This document shows positions 26,229 to 34,739 of a stretch of DNA of 38,812 nucleotides, piece after piece. The first letter of the stretch is position 1, and every line of letters starts with the position of its first letter. The DNA comes from Psychrobacillus sp. BL-248-WT-3 (GTDB lineage: Bacteria > Bacillota > Bacilli > Bacillales_A > Planococcaceae): positions 1 to 38,812 of the forward strand of contig NZ_JABAFC010000036.1 in NCBI RefSeq assembly GCF_012843435.1, given 5' to 3'. The notes under the pieces were generated by a model. The model had not been told where the DNA came from. It saw only the letters and a program-made list of their open reading frames with translations, and searched no databases. Position numbers and translations under genes: made by a program.

Positions 26229-26394
26229 ATAAAAGAAAATGATTATACATAAGATTGGGTTCACATAATAAAAGTTATATATACTAATAAAACTATGATT
26301 TTATGAAGAGATTAGTAGTCTATTCAGATTAAATTTAACATGGTATGATTATCCAATAATTAAAATTCTGCTTAATATTAGTTGGAGGTGTTTT

Positions 26395-27333
26395 ATGTAT
26401 TACTCTGATAATTACGCTACGTTTGATGAATGGGTGTCCCTTGTTTCTGATAATAATGAGTTAGTTGTTCCTTTTTGTAAAATACCTTATAGAGAATGGC
26501 TAGAAGACTACCTTGAAAATGTTCATAATAGGTCAGTTGAAGAAGTGAAAGACTTATTAAGATGTTTACTTCGTCCTTTTACTAGAGAGGCAGATATAAG
26601 TAACTATAAAATTTATTTTCAACTGAAACAATCAGAAATTACTACTTTTGCAGAGATGGCTAGTACAATGTCAAACATTGAACTATATCACAGAGTTAAA
26701 AATGGACAGGAAGCTTGGGAAGGATTAACTTGGGTTTTGGAGTTTTTACCCTCTCGACCATATAAAGCAATTAAAGCGCTTGAAAATTATGTTATTTCAG
26801 AGTCGAGTTTACCCGATGATAGAATAATTGGAATTGATCAGTGTGCGGAAATTATTATGGAAAAGTTTATTAATTTCGAAAATCCATTGGAGAAGTTAAC
26901 GAGTTTGAAACCTATAGAATTTGAGTGGTTAATCGAAGAATTATACAAATGGATGGGCTATGAAACTACTTGGACTCCATCGACTCGGGATGGCGGAAAA
27001 GATATAATTGCATCGATAAAAAGACCAGATGGTAATGAAATAGTTTACGTTGAATGTAAGTTGTATAAGACAACAAAGTTAACAATCAAAGATGTCCGAA
27101 ATCTACATTCTGTAATCACTAATGACAAAGTAAATAGAGGAGTTATATTTTGTACAGGCTATGTCAACGATAATTTAGGGAAATTTGATAGCAGAATTCA
27201 AATATGGTCTTATGATACTATTAACGTCCTACTAAATGCTCATTTAGGTATAAATTGGGCAGAGAGATTAGATATTGTTCTTGATAATAAGAAAAGAGAA
27301 TTAGCAAGGGGCAAGTCTCTAGCTGATAATTAG
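26395..27333 (+). CDS. Mrr-type endonuclease with an unknown N-terminal half
   Basis: 312 residues. The last 140 form an Mrr_cat-like PD-(D/E)xK nuclease: FEWLIEELYKWMGYETTWTP, then Asp203 in DGGKDII and Glu220-Cys-Lys222 in VYVECKLY, then VRNLHSVITNDKVNRGVIF. All three catalytic residues are present, so activity is plausible. The first 170 residues are helical and acidic (for example REWLEDYLENVHNRSVEEVK) and match nothing I know; they may sense DNA or a partner. A GGAGGTG site precedes the ATG. No methyltransferase is beside it, as for modification-dependent Mrr enzymes. It is the first gene after ackA and lies in a different, AT-richer sequence context. Confidence 0.75.
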   Translation: MYYSDNYATFDEWVSLVSDNNELVVPFCKIPYREWLEDYLENVHNRSVEEVKDLLRCLLRPFTREADISNYKIYFQLKQSEITTFAEMASTMSNIELYHRVKNGQEAWEGLTWVLEFLPSRPYKAIKALENYVISESSLPDDRIIGIDQCAEIIMEKFINFENPLEKLTSLKPIEFEWLIEELYKWMGYETTWTPSTRDGGKDIIASIKRPDGNEIVYVECKLYKTTKLTIKDVRNLHSVITNDKVNRGVIFCTGYVNDNLGKFDSRIQIWSYDTINVLLNAHLGINWAERLDIVLDNKKRELARGKSLADN

Positions 27334-27576
27334 GAATCTATCTAATGCTAGAAAGATACTTATTAATGGAGTTTAAGGTATTTTAGACATTTTCGATACA
27401 ACTATTTCAATAGGACCAAATTATCTAATTTCAATAAACATTATATATGCGAATATAAATATTTACTTTTACTAATTTTTTGTTTATATATAATTGTGGA
27501 AAAGTGTACAAGTCCAGGATAATATAAAGCGCGAATGCAATCGCAATTAATAAATGATGAGTAGTAGTGAAAAAAA

Positions 27577-27610
27577 GAGTGCTGAATCAATACTTTCAGC
27601 GCTCCTTTTT
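27577..27610 (+). terminator. Hairpin terminator in the nuclease-recombinase gap
   Basis: GAGTGCTGAA (27577-27586) with TTCAGCGCTC (27595-27604), one G-T pair, then CTTTTTG. It lies 240 bases after the nuclease stop; 27334-27576 shows no gene. Confidence 0.8.
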
Positions 27611-27813
27611 GTATTTTAACATGCAAATGTTTCATGAGGATGGAATGAATGATGGAGATAGTTGGGAGATAAACATCTTTATGAATGTATGCTTTTAATG
27701 GAAAGGATACATATAAAATGTTGATTTAATAGTATTCCGTCATTGATAAGATAATGAAGGTATGATATTTTAAATTTAATTGCATAAGGATACATTTTGA
27801 AATGAGGATTATT

Positions 27814-28398
27814 ATGGCAAATAAAAGTAAGAAAAAAGGAATGTTAATTGATGTTCAACCACTTAAAACAAAAAGAGGGGTTAATGATCTGATTGAAGCT
27901 TTGGGTATGACGAAGGAATTCGGTCTACGCAATCAGCTACTTTTCAAATTAGGTATCTCAACAGGTTTACGTTGTGGTGATCTAGTTGGATTGAAAGTGG
28001 AGCAGGTTAAAGGTAAAAGCTCATTCAAAATCTGTGAAGGCAAGACAAAAAAGGAACGCACAGTCTATTTGAATAACCTTATTGCTGATTTAGCAGATTA
28101 TACTAAGACTTTGCCACCAGATACAAAGTATCTGTTTCCAAGTCGTAAAGGTGATGGACATATTACAATAACTCAAGCTTATCGTATCATTGCAAAGGCT
28201 GGAGATATGATTGGTAATTACTCTATTGGGACACATACCATGCGTAAGACCTTTGGGTACACCTATTACCAAGCTACTAAAGACGTGGCAACGCTAATGG
28301 AGATATTCAATCATTCATCGCAAAAGACCACGTTACGTTATATTGGAATTACAGATGAAGCGATTGAGAACAGTATTAAGAGCGTTGCTTTCTTTTAA
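27814..28398 (+). CDS. Minimal tyrosine recombinase (phage integrase family)
   Basis: 194 residues, only the catalytic half. Visible catalytic set: Arg in GISTGLRCGDLVGL, Lys in CEGKTKKERTV, HxxR in GTHTMRKTFGY, the second His in FNHSSQKTT, and the Tyr nucleophile in TLRYIGITDE. The N-terminal core-binding SAM-like domain of full integrases is missing, as in the small YoeC-like integrases of Bacillus. GAGG lies six bases before the ATG at 27814. It is 50 bases upstream of the second Mrr gene on the same strand, so the two may be cotranscribed. No clear attachment repeats were found by eye. Confidence 0.85.
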   Translation: MANKSKKKGMLIDVQPLKTKRGVNDLIEALGMTKEFGLRNQLLFKLGISTGLRCGDLVGLKVEQVKGKSSFKICEGKTKKERTVYLNNLIADLADYTKTLPPDTKYLFPSRKGDGHITITQAYRIIAKAGDMIGNYSIGTHTMRKTFGYTYYQATKDVATLMEIFNHSSQKTTLRYIGITDEAIENSIKSVAFF

Positions 28399-28448
28399 AG
28401 GCTAATTAAGATAGGATACCATTATAAAAAAGGGAAGTGTGTGAGGAT

Positions 28449-29567
28449 ATGATAAATCAAACTACCTTATCTCTTAGTGTAGGATGGTCTGAATCACGAG
28501 GGAGAAAGAAAATAAAAGAATTACAAGAGTATTTCCCCTATGAAATTAAAGGACAGAAGAAGTTATATAATGTCCAATCTTTAAAAACAATGAAGTATGT
28601 AAAAGAATTAAGCGATAAAGGGTTATCTGCTAAGGAGATTTCTACTTTATTCCATTCATATGGTTTACCTAAAAGCGATGGAGATTTAACAAAAATGTTA
28701 GATGAGATGAGTAGTTTATACACGGGAGATGAAAAAATTTTATCAACAATTCCTTCTTCAAGAGAACTAGCTATACCACTTTTAAAGGTTATGTCTGATA
28801 ATGATTTATATATTGCTTCAACACTAAATAATGGGGTTGCTGAACACTTTTCTTTAAGTAAAATACAAAAAGATTTTGCTTATCCTGATAGTAAGGAAAC
28901 AGTTTTTGTTAGTCGAATGAGACATACTAGATTTACTTTGCAAAAACAGGGCTATATTGAGGAAGTGAAGAAATTTACATATCGTATAACTGGGGAAGGG
29001 ATAGAGCTTCTTAATGAAAATATTGTTGAGCAAGAAGAGGAACTTGAAGAACTCGAACAAGTCGTAAATCATATTCAAGTAATAGAAGAGCATTTGACAG
29101 AATACGATAATGAATTAGTTATAGAATTATTAGAAAAGCTTACTAAAGTTAATTGGAAACATTTTGAGAATATAGTAGTCGAATTATTAGTTGCTATGGG
29201 ATATGGAGCAGGTAAAGTCACCAAAAGCACCAATGATGAAGGATTAGATGGGATTATCAAAGAAGATAAACTTGGTTTAGAGAATATATATGTTCAAGCC
29301 AAAAGATGGACTAAAAATGTATGCAGACCTGATGTGATGGGATTTGTAGGAGCATTAGAAGGTAAAGGTTCTAAGGGTGTTATGATAACTACATCATCAT
29401 TTTCTGACGGTGCTAAGAAATATTTACAAACTATCCCCTATAAGAAAATAATTCTAATAGATGGACAACAATTAGCGAAATATATGATTGAGTATAGTGT
29501 AGGGGTAACTTTAAAAAAGAAGTTGATAATAAAAGAAGTAGACTTTTCATATTTTGAAGATGAATAA
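28449..29567 (+). CDS. MerR-like HTH fused to Mrr endonuclease
   Basis: 372 residues from the ATG at 28449 (a GTG at 28437 is the alternative; both have weak ribosome sites). Residues 1-75 look like a MerR-type reader: SRGRKKIKELQEYFPYEIKG, then YNVQSLKTMKYVKELSDKGL. Residues about 105-195 fit the winged-helix Mrr_N domain (FVSRMRHTRFTLQKQGYIEE). A Glu-rich coil (195-230) leads to an Mrr catalytic domain (235-350) with Asp267 in NDEGLDGII and Gln283-Ala-Lys285 in YVQAKRW, the D-QxK form of Mrr. The domains after residue 105 are confident; the MerR reading is pattern inference. Mrr enzymes cut modified DNA; specificity here is unknown. Confidence 0.8.
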   Translation: MINQTTLSLSVGWSESRGRKKIKELQEYFPYEIKGQKKLYNVQSLKTMKYVKELSDKGLSAKEISTLFHSYGLPKSDGDLTKMLDEMSSLYTGDEKILSTIPSSRELAIPLLKVMSDNDLYIASTLNNGVAEHFSLSKIQKDFAYPDSKETVFVSRMRHTRFTLQKQGYIEEVKKFTYRITGEGIELLNENIVEQEEELEELEQVVNHIQVIEEHLTEYDNELVIELLEKLTKVNWKHFENIVVELLVAMGYGAGKVTKSTNDEGLDGIIKEDKLGLENIYVQAKRWTKNVCRPDVMGFVGALEGKGSKGVMITTSSFSDGAKKYLQTIPYKKIILIDGQQLAKYMIEYSVGVTLKKKLIIKEVDFSYFEDE

Positions 29568-29576
29568 GGGTAATCT

Positions 29577-29613
29577 AACACACTATAATTTTGCATTGTT
29601 AGTGTGTTTTTAC
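29577..29613 (+). terminator. Terminator of the recombinase-Mrr unit
   Basis: AACACACTA / TAGTGTGTT nine-pair stem with TTT after. Confidence 0.82.
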
Positions 29614-30234
29614 TTGTTCAGCAATACAGGGGAGTGAATTGGTAAGGAAATGATTATAAAAGTTATAAAGAATCAAATCTTGATTATTGGTTTAATGAAT
29701 AGTACAAGATTCTGAAGTTGTTCGCAACCTCTTCTATGCATAGTAGACTTTGAAATAGATATGATTATTGTACGACCACAAGAACGGCCGGCAATCTTCT
29801 AGACAAACCTAAGGCTGTTGTTTCTTTTGTGTAAGAGTTTTTCATAAATATTCGTTCTACAAGTTGTTTGATCAAAAAACTCACGTCTCTTTCTATATGG
29901 ATATTATAAAATATAGTATTATTTTCCATTATAGTATATTAATGAATATATTTATAGTTGAAAAGTAATAATTGGTTTTATCTTTAACTGTTTAGATATG
30001 ATCAGCTATTAACTGCTAAGCAAGGATAACTCCTTGTTGATTGGAGCGACAGGTGGCGACACAAGTAGGGATGAGTGAGACAGATAAGACATCACAACCA
30101 CGCGCGTTAGCGATGGGTGATGGCTTATCGCTCACCCCACGGAAAGCGTCCGCTTAAAGCGAAAATCAACTCTACATACTTCTTCATGCTGTCTATACTT
30201 CTACTATCTACTTACCACAAAATTTAATACTCAT
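29614..30234. other. Long intergenic stretch without a visible gene
   Basis: AT-rich sequence with no frame that has a ribosome binding site. It contains a degenerate dispersed repeat at 30035-30175 and otherwise nothing I can assign. Confidence 0.6.
30035..30175 (-). repeat. Dispersed repeat, degenerate inverted copy 3
   Basis: Read on the minus strand it begins GTTGATTTTCGCTTTAAGCG, GACGCTTTCCG and ends in TGTCGCTCCAATCAACA, the same order as GTTTTCCGC..GGACGCTTTCC..TCGCC..CTCCAA in copy 2. The middle is diverged. Confidence 0.55.
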
Positions 30235-30267
30235 CAAAAAAAGAACCATGGCATAAGCCATGATTCT
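30235..30267 (-). terminator. uspA terminator
   Basis: On the minus strand AGAATCATGGC / GCCATGGTTCT (one mismatch), TTAT loop, then seven T. Confidence 0.85.
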
Positions 30268-30294
30268 CTAAGTTTAATAGTTTAATATACTACA

Positions 30295-30750
30295 TTATGC
30301 TTCTAATACTTCATCTGTACGTACTACTAATACATCACAAGTAGAAGAACGAACAATATATTCAGACACACTACCAATTAAAAATCTTTCCATTGCATTT
30401 AGACCAGTTGCTCCACAAATGATTAAATCTGCTTCTACCTTATTAGCTAAATCCTTCGAAATCATTGTCTTAGGTGAGCCATACTCAACAATAATATTTA
30501 CATTTGTCACTCCAGCAGCAAGAGCTTCTTTTTTATATCCACCAAGTAAATCTTCTGCAAATTTTTGAGCTCTTTCCGCGATAGAACGATCATACGCCTC
30601 AATAGCTGCAAAAGAACGAGTATCAATGATATTAACTAGATTTAAAGTTGCGTTATTTCTTTCAGCAATAGAAACAGACTTTTTAAAAGCAAATTCTGCT
30701 TCCTTTGAACCGTCTACTGCTACTAAGATTTGATTGTATTTTAATGTCAT
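30295..30750 (-). CDS. uspA: Universal stress protein UspA family
   Basis: 151 residues, one Usp domain. It opens with ILVAVDGSKEAEFAFKKSV and carries the ATP-binding G-x2-G-x9-G-S pattern in GATGLNAMERFLIGSVSEYI, so it is the nucleotide-binding kind. It is soluble and probably dimeric; the exact role in stress is not known. CCAGGAGGG lies before the ATG. It diverges from ald. Confidence 0.93.
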   Translation of the reverse strand: MTLKYNQILVAVDGSKEAEFAFKKSVSIAERNNATLNLVNIIDTRSFAAIEAYDRSIAERAQKFAEDLLGGYKKEALAAGVTNVNIIVEYGSPKTMISKDLANKVEADLIICGATGLNAMERFLIGSVSEYIVRSSTCDVLVVRTDEVLEA

Positions 30751-30949
30751 TCTAAATCCCTCCTGGGTTTGTTATACTATTATATTTCTATACTTAATCT
30801 CTAATTCCTGCTATCTTTTAATAGTTATTTAGTCTAATTTGTGAACAAAGGCTAATTATAAGAACGAATTGATGAGCAATTTAGAATTATTAATGCTAAA
30901 ATATACTTGTTTCACTAATCTATTTAATCTTGTTAAAGGGGATATAGAC

Positions 30950-32065
30950 ATGCGTATAGGAGTTCCAAAGGAAATTAAAAATAATGAAAACCGTGTCGCA
31001 ATGACACCAGCGGGAGTTGTAAGCTTAACTCTACATAATCATCAAGTGTTTATTGAAACAGGAGCAGGATTAGGTTCTAGCTTTACCGATGAAGATTATA
31101 TTGCAGCAGGAGCAACGATTGTTCAAACTGCTCACGAAGCATGGAATCAAGAAATGGTAATGAAAGTAAAAGAACCAACACATCAAGAATTTGACTTAAT
31201 TCAAGAAGGAACGATCCTGTTCACTTATCTACATTTAGCACCTGAAGAAGCATTAACAAAAGTGTTATTAGACAAGAAAGTGACAGCGATTGCTTATGAA
31301 ACAGTTCAATTACCAAACAATTCTTTACCTCTTCTTTCACCAATGAGTGAGGTTGCAGGTCGTATGGCTACTCAAATTGGCGCTCAATTCCTAGAGCAAA
31401 TCCATGGAGGTAAAGGAATTTTACTTGGTGGAGTTCCAGGGGTTCCACGTGCTAATGTAGCAATTATTGGTGGTGGGATCGCAGGCACAAATGCTGCAAA
31501 AATGGCAATAGGAATGGGTGCAAAAGTCACTATCATCGACTTAAACGTGGATCGTCTTCGTCAATTAGAAGATATCTTTGGAAGCAATGTTCAAACTCTA
31601 ATCTCTAACCCTTACAATATTGGAGAAGCGGTGAAGGAAGCTGACTTAGTAATAGGTGCTGTATTAATACCTGGTGCCAAAGCTCCTAAGCTAGTATCAG
31701 AGGATATGATTAAATCAATGACTCCAGGCTCAGTTGTAATCGATATTGCCATTGACCAAGGGGGAATCTTTGAAACTTCTGACAGAATAACAACGCATGA
31801 TAACCCTACCTATGAAAAGCACGGCGTAGTTCATTATGCAGTTGCGAATATGCCAGGAGCGGTTCCAAGAACATCTACGATGGCATTGACGAACGCAACA
31901 GTACCTTATGCAGTGCAAATTGCAAACAAAGGGTACAAGCAAGCATGTCTGGATAATTTAGCTCTTCAAAAAGGGATTAATACATTAGGCGGTCATGTCA
32001 CATTTGCAGCAGTTGCAGAAGCACAAGGCTTACCATATACAGATGTAACAACTCTTTTAAAATAA
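30950..32065 (+). CDS. ald: Alanine dehydrogenase
   Basis: 371 residues. It oxidises L-alanine to pyruvate and ammonia with NAD, supplying carbon and nitrogen and needed for normal sporulation in B. subtilis. Seen: the [20 protein letters not shown] start, the Lys in [10 protein letters not shown] and His in YLHLAPE of the active site, and the Rossmann motif [20 protein letters not shown] with the acceptor Asp in IIDLNVDR. The ATG at 30950 follows AAAGGGG; the 27-residue extension to 30869 is rejected. It is about seven residues shorter than the B. subtilis enzyme at the C-terminus. Confidence 0.96.
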   Translation: MRIGVPKEIKNNENRVAMTPAGVVSLTLHNHQVFIETGAGLGSSFTDEDYIAAGATIVQTAHEAWNQEMVMKVKEPTHQEFDLIQEGTILFTYLHLAPEEALTKVLLDKKVTAIAYETVQLPNNSLPLLSPMSEVAGRMATQIGAQFLEQIHGGKGILLGGVPGVPRANVAIIGGGIAGTNAAKMAIGMGAKVTIIDLNVDRLRQLEDIFGSNVQTLISNPYNIGEAVKEADLVIGAVLIPGAKAPKLVSEDMIKSMTPGSVVIDIAIDQGGIFETSDRITTHDNPTYEKHGVVHYAVANMPGAVPRTSTMALTNATVPYAVQIANKGYKQACLDNLALQKGINTLGGHVTFAAVAEAQGLPYTDVTTLLK

Positions 32066-32073
32066 CATTACTC

Positions 32074-32106
32074 AATCACCCATCTCTAAAGAGTTTGGGT
32101 GATTTC
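32074..32106 (+). terminator. ald terminator
   Basis: AATCACCCA (32074-32082) with TGGGTGATT (32096-32104); the T run is weak. Confidence 0.65.
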
Positions 32107-32133
32107 TAAATTTCTAGACAGTGAGGTGGAATA

Positions 32134-32490
32134 GTGAGTTATCTATACATTGGCCTCGCAGGTGGACTAGGTGCAATATGTCGGTATGTGATTGGGTTTT
32201 ATATAGCTCCTTCATCTTCTTTCCCTTTTTCCACGTTACTTGTAAATTTAATTGGATGTTTTGCTCTTGCTTTTGTTTTGTCTCGCACAGAGAGGTTCTC
32301 CTACAAATTACGCCTCGCCTTAGGCACCGGGTTCCTCGGTTCTTTTACTACCTTTTCAGCCTTTAGTGTGGAAACTATACTATTAGTAGAACAATCCGAA
32401 TATGCTTTGGCACTGATTTATCTAATATGCAGTATAATTGGCGGCATGATTAGTAGTAATCTTGGATGGAAAAAAGAGGTGAAAGAATGA
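32134..32490 (+). CDS. crcB1: Fluoride channel subunit CrcB 1 (FluC)
   Basis: 118 residues, four membrane helices. It exports fluoride passively. Family signatures: GLAGGLGAICRYVIG, the pore motif STLLVNLIGCF with its Asn, and the GTGFLGSFTTFSAFS stretch holding the sodium-site and Phe-box residues. The GTG start at 32134 has GAGGTGG upstream. It overlaps crcB2 by four bases (ATGA). Many Bacillus encode such pairs, which form heterodimers; single-gene species use homodimers. No fluoride riboswitch is seen upstream. Confidence 0.93.
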   Translation: MSYLYIGLAGGLGAICRYVIGFYIAPSSSFPFSTLLVNLIGCFALAFVLSRTERFSYKLRLALGTGFLGSFTTFSAFSVETILLVEQSEYALALIYLICSIIGGMISSNLGWKKEVKE

Positions 32491-32840
32491 CTCTAATTTC
32501 TTTAATAGCAGTAGGGGGAGCGGGATTCCTTGGTGCAATACTGAGATTTTATACCGCTGAAAAACTAAATAAGCATAGCCAGTTTCCTTATGGAACGCTT
32601 TTTGTGAATTTAATAGGATCTTTTCTACTTGGGTTACTGTGTGGGGTGAACGTGGAAGGAATTTATTATCTGCTCATTGGTATTGGGCTATTAGGAGCAC
32701 TGACAACCTTTTCAACGTTGAACGCTGAATTGATAAAACTAAAGGAAAAACGAAAACAATACCTTTTTTATTTGATTTCTACTTATGTAGGTGGGTTGTT
32801 CGTAGCTTTTATAGGTTACTTTTTTGGAACTATATTTTAG
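32487..32840 (+). CDS. crcB2: Fluoride channel subunit CrcB 2 (FluC)
   Basis: 117 residues, four membrane helices, paired with crcB1 by an ATGA overlap that implies coupled translation; GAGGTG for this gene lies in the end of crcB1. Signatures: GGAGFLGAILRFYT, YGTLFVNLIGSFLLG and GLLGALTTFSTLNAE. An in-frame ATG at 32466 is further inside crcB1 and less well supported. It is expected to be the antiparallel partner of CrcB1. Confidence 0.93.
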   Translation: MTLISLIAVGGAGFLGAILRFYTAEKLNKHSQFPYGTLFVNLIGSFLLGLLCGVNVEGIYYLLIGIGLLGALTTFSTLNAELIKLKEKRKQYLFYLISTYVGGLFVAFIGYFFGTIF

Positions 32841-32933
32841 CTCTCTAATTTTTGGGGTTGCCTGTATTGTTTGGAGCAGCAGACGGCGAATCCACCGGAA
32901 AACTATCAAATGAGGCTGACACACAACTAGTTA

Positions 32934-32962
32934 CTTAAACTAAACGCACAAATTAGTTGAAG
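32934..32962. repeat. Inverted repeat A1 (CTTAAACTAA type)
   Basis: CTTAAACTAA, nine bases, TTAGTTGAAG; one mismatch in ten. The same arms recur at 33870-33901. No T run, so a terminator role is not evident. Confidence 0.6.
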
Positions 32963-33018
32963 AAGGATACTTTTAATTTCTAGATTTTTCCTATAAATAA
33001 AGGGCAGGTATAGATGAT

Positions 33019-33573
33019 ATGGCATTTGAGAATGTAGTATATCCAGCTTTTATTAAGCAAGAAGAAAGTTTCAGTATTCATTTCCCAACTTTGCTTCCAA
33101 AGTACGGGTGGGAGACTCCGTTAAGCTATGGTCCCACGAAAAAGGAAGCAATTCAAAATGCAAAGAAGGCCTTAGCTTATTTGCTAGCCGGTGCTTTATA
33201 TGATAATGAAGATTTACCAAGTCAGGAACAGATTCCTACTAATCTTGTGACGGAAGAGATGGAACTTGTTTTTATTAAAACATCATATAGTGATTATGCA
33301 AAAGAAATTGAAAAGCATTTACCATTCCGTCATTGGCATATCTATTTTAACAGAGATGAGAGAAGTGATTTTCAAGCTGTTGCATATAAGAATAGAGAAG
33401 GACTTTGGGATGTAAAGGTAGATGGTAATTTACCAATTGAAATAGCAAAGGAGAAGTTGATCCAAGTTTGTCCTACATATCCTGTTATTTGTACTGTACG
33501 ACGTCGAGTTGAAGCGGAAGAAGCTTTCGATAGTCTAGTACTCAGAGTAGAAGAGATAAAAAAGAAATTGTGA
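33019..33573 (+). CDS. HicB-like N-terminal domain protein with unknown tail
   Basis: 184 residues. The first 75 resemble the HicB antitoxin half-RNase-H fold: YPAFIKQEESFSIHFPTLLP, then YGPTKKEAIQNAKKALAYLL, the usual D..A..A..L helix after a beta hairpin. The remaining 110 residues (FRHWHIYFNRDERSDFQAVA, YPVICTVRRRVEAEEAFDSL) match nothing I know and carry no ribbon-helix-helix DNA-binding motif. There is no hicA toxin on either side. It is therefore either an orphan antitoxin-like protein or a separate family using the fold. The ribosome site (AGGTATAGATGAT) is weak. Confidence 0.6.
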   Translation: MAFENVVYPAFIKQEESFSIHFPTLLPKYGWETPLSYGPTKKEAIQNAKKALAYLLAGALYDNEDLPSQEQIPTNLVTEEMELVFIKTSYSDYAKEIEKHLPFRHWHIYFNRDERSDFQAVAYKNREGLWDVKVDGNLPIEIAKEKLIQVCPTYPVICTVRRRVEAEEAFDSLVLRVEEIKKKL

Positions 33574-33869
33574 TTTTTAAATATTGCTCCTATAGCAATA
33601 AAATTACAGGCGATTTATTTTAGCATGTAATAATAATTTGTAATTACATGTATTAATTTTCTACTAAATTTTTATTGAAAAGAATTATAATTTTCGATAA
33701 ATAAACAGGGCGATTTTGTTTCAGTTTTTTACTTAAGGAATTTAATAAAGTTTGTGAATTACTATACTTAAACAAGCCGATGCTTTTGCCAAATATGGCC
33801 ATCCTTTCGATGATCTATTTTTATGTCCCAAATATCAAGTTGATTCTAAATATACTTTGTGAAATGTCA

Positions 33870-33901
33870 CTCTTAAACTAAGTAGCCGGTTAGTTTAAGA
33901 G
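33870..33901. repeat. Perfect 12-bp inverted repeat A2
   Basis: CTCTTAAACTAA (33870-33881), eight-base loop GTAGCCGG, TTAGTTTAAGAG (33890-33901), with no mismatch. Same arm core as the repeat at 32934-32962. Confidence 0.85.
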
Positions 33902-33920
33902 AGTTGTTTAACTTGTATTC

Positions 33921-33940
33921 AACAATCGGGCCAGATTGTT
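33921..33940. repeat. Inverted repeat B1 (AATCGGGC type)
   Basis: AACAATC-GGGCCA-GATTGTT, perfect seven-base arms. A near-copy lies at 34592-34607, just past the gene in between. Confidence 0.75.
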
Positions 33941-33993
33941 ATATAACCATCTGAATAAACAAGTGATTAGTCTAAAGATAAAGGGGGATTTAT

Positions 33994-34581
33994 ATGAATA
34001 CAAAACGTAAAAGGAAGGTCATAGGTTCAGGAGTATTTATTGTACTTGTTATAGCTTTCATATCTTGGTATTATCCATTATCGCTTTTTAGCGTCCATCA
34101 AAGCTTTACATATCATCCTGGTTCGAATACTCATAATGGCAAAACCTACGAAGAAGAGATTGGCGAGTTTAAAGCTACCTATGAGGAGGATCTAAAAAAG
34201 GATTTAAAAAGTGATAATTACAATCCTACGGTAAATAGAACTCAATTTATTCTTCCGATTTTTGAACAAGAATGGCTGATCGGCACGGACTCCAAAACAA
34301 TTGACAAAGATAAACTGGATAGAATGCTTTTCGATGTACAACAGGCAAGAAATACCCTGTTAGACCTTGTTTCTGAAGGAGATTATTCCAGAGAAGAAAG
34401 GGGATACCTGGTTGATAGTATAAATAATTTCCTGCACTTGGAAGAGCGTATTAGATTTATAAGAAACGGAAAATATTTTTCGAGAAGTGATTTGCAAAGG
34501 ATGTTAGGTAATTTACACGGAGATTTCTGGACAGGTTTTAATTACTATACCACCGTTTTTTATGATGTGTCTCACAAATAA
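33994..34581 (+). CDS. Membrane-anchored protein of unknown function
   Basis: 195 residues, AAAGGGGG before the ATG. A basic start (NTKRKRKVIG) and one hydrophobic segment (about 10-26, SGVFIVLVIAFISWYY) predict a signal anchor with the rest outside. There is no lipobox Cys. The outer part is helical and charged (YEEEIGEFKATYEEDLKKDL, REERGYLVDSINNFLHLEER). No family is recognised. It is bracketed by inverted repeats B1 and B2 about 50 and 11 bases away. Confidence 0.65.
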   Translation: MNTKRKRKVIGSGVFIVLVIAFISWYYPLSLFSVHQSFTYHPGSNTHNGKTYEEEIGEFKATYEEDLKKDLKSDNYNPTVNRTQFILPIFEQEWLIGTDSKTIDKDKLDRMLFDVQQARNTLLDLVSEGDYSREERGYLVDSINNFLHLEERIRFIRNGKYFSRSDLQRMLGNLHGDFWTGFNYYTTVFYDVSHK

Positions 34582-34591
34582 GAGTTTGAAG

Positions 34592-34607
34592 CAATCGGGC
34601 GCGATTG
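34592..34607. repeat. Inverted repeat B2 (AATCGGGC type)
   Basis: CAATCG-GGCG-CGATTG, perfect six-base arms, sharing CAATCGGGC..GATTGTT with the copy at 33921-33940. No T run follows. Confidence 0.75.
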
Positions 34608-34739
34608 TTAATAAGCGTCTCTGTTCTTCTTAAATGTAGTGTAGTGCTTTAGCTAAGATGGATGTTTCTTAACTAATACCTATTTTCTATTGTATAAAAA
34701 TTGGGGTTAGCTACAAAACGGTATAGGAGGAAGGAATGT

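Larger units (their letters stand above)
33574..33993. other. Gap with inverted repeats and a possible gene scrap
   Basis: A 12-bp perfect inverted repeat and an AACAATC/GATTGTT hairpin lie at 33870-33901 and 33921-33940. Positions 33775-33861 read KQADAFAKYGHPFDDLFLCP then KYQVDSKYTL and stop, which may be the end of a lost gene but is too short to be sure. Confidence 0.4.

Noticed and set aside
32121-32366. 81-codon frame overlapping crcB1
   Set aside because: Shadow of crcB1 in another frame; Trp/Cys/Phe-rich with no ribosome site.
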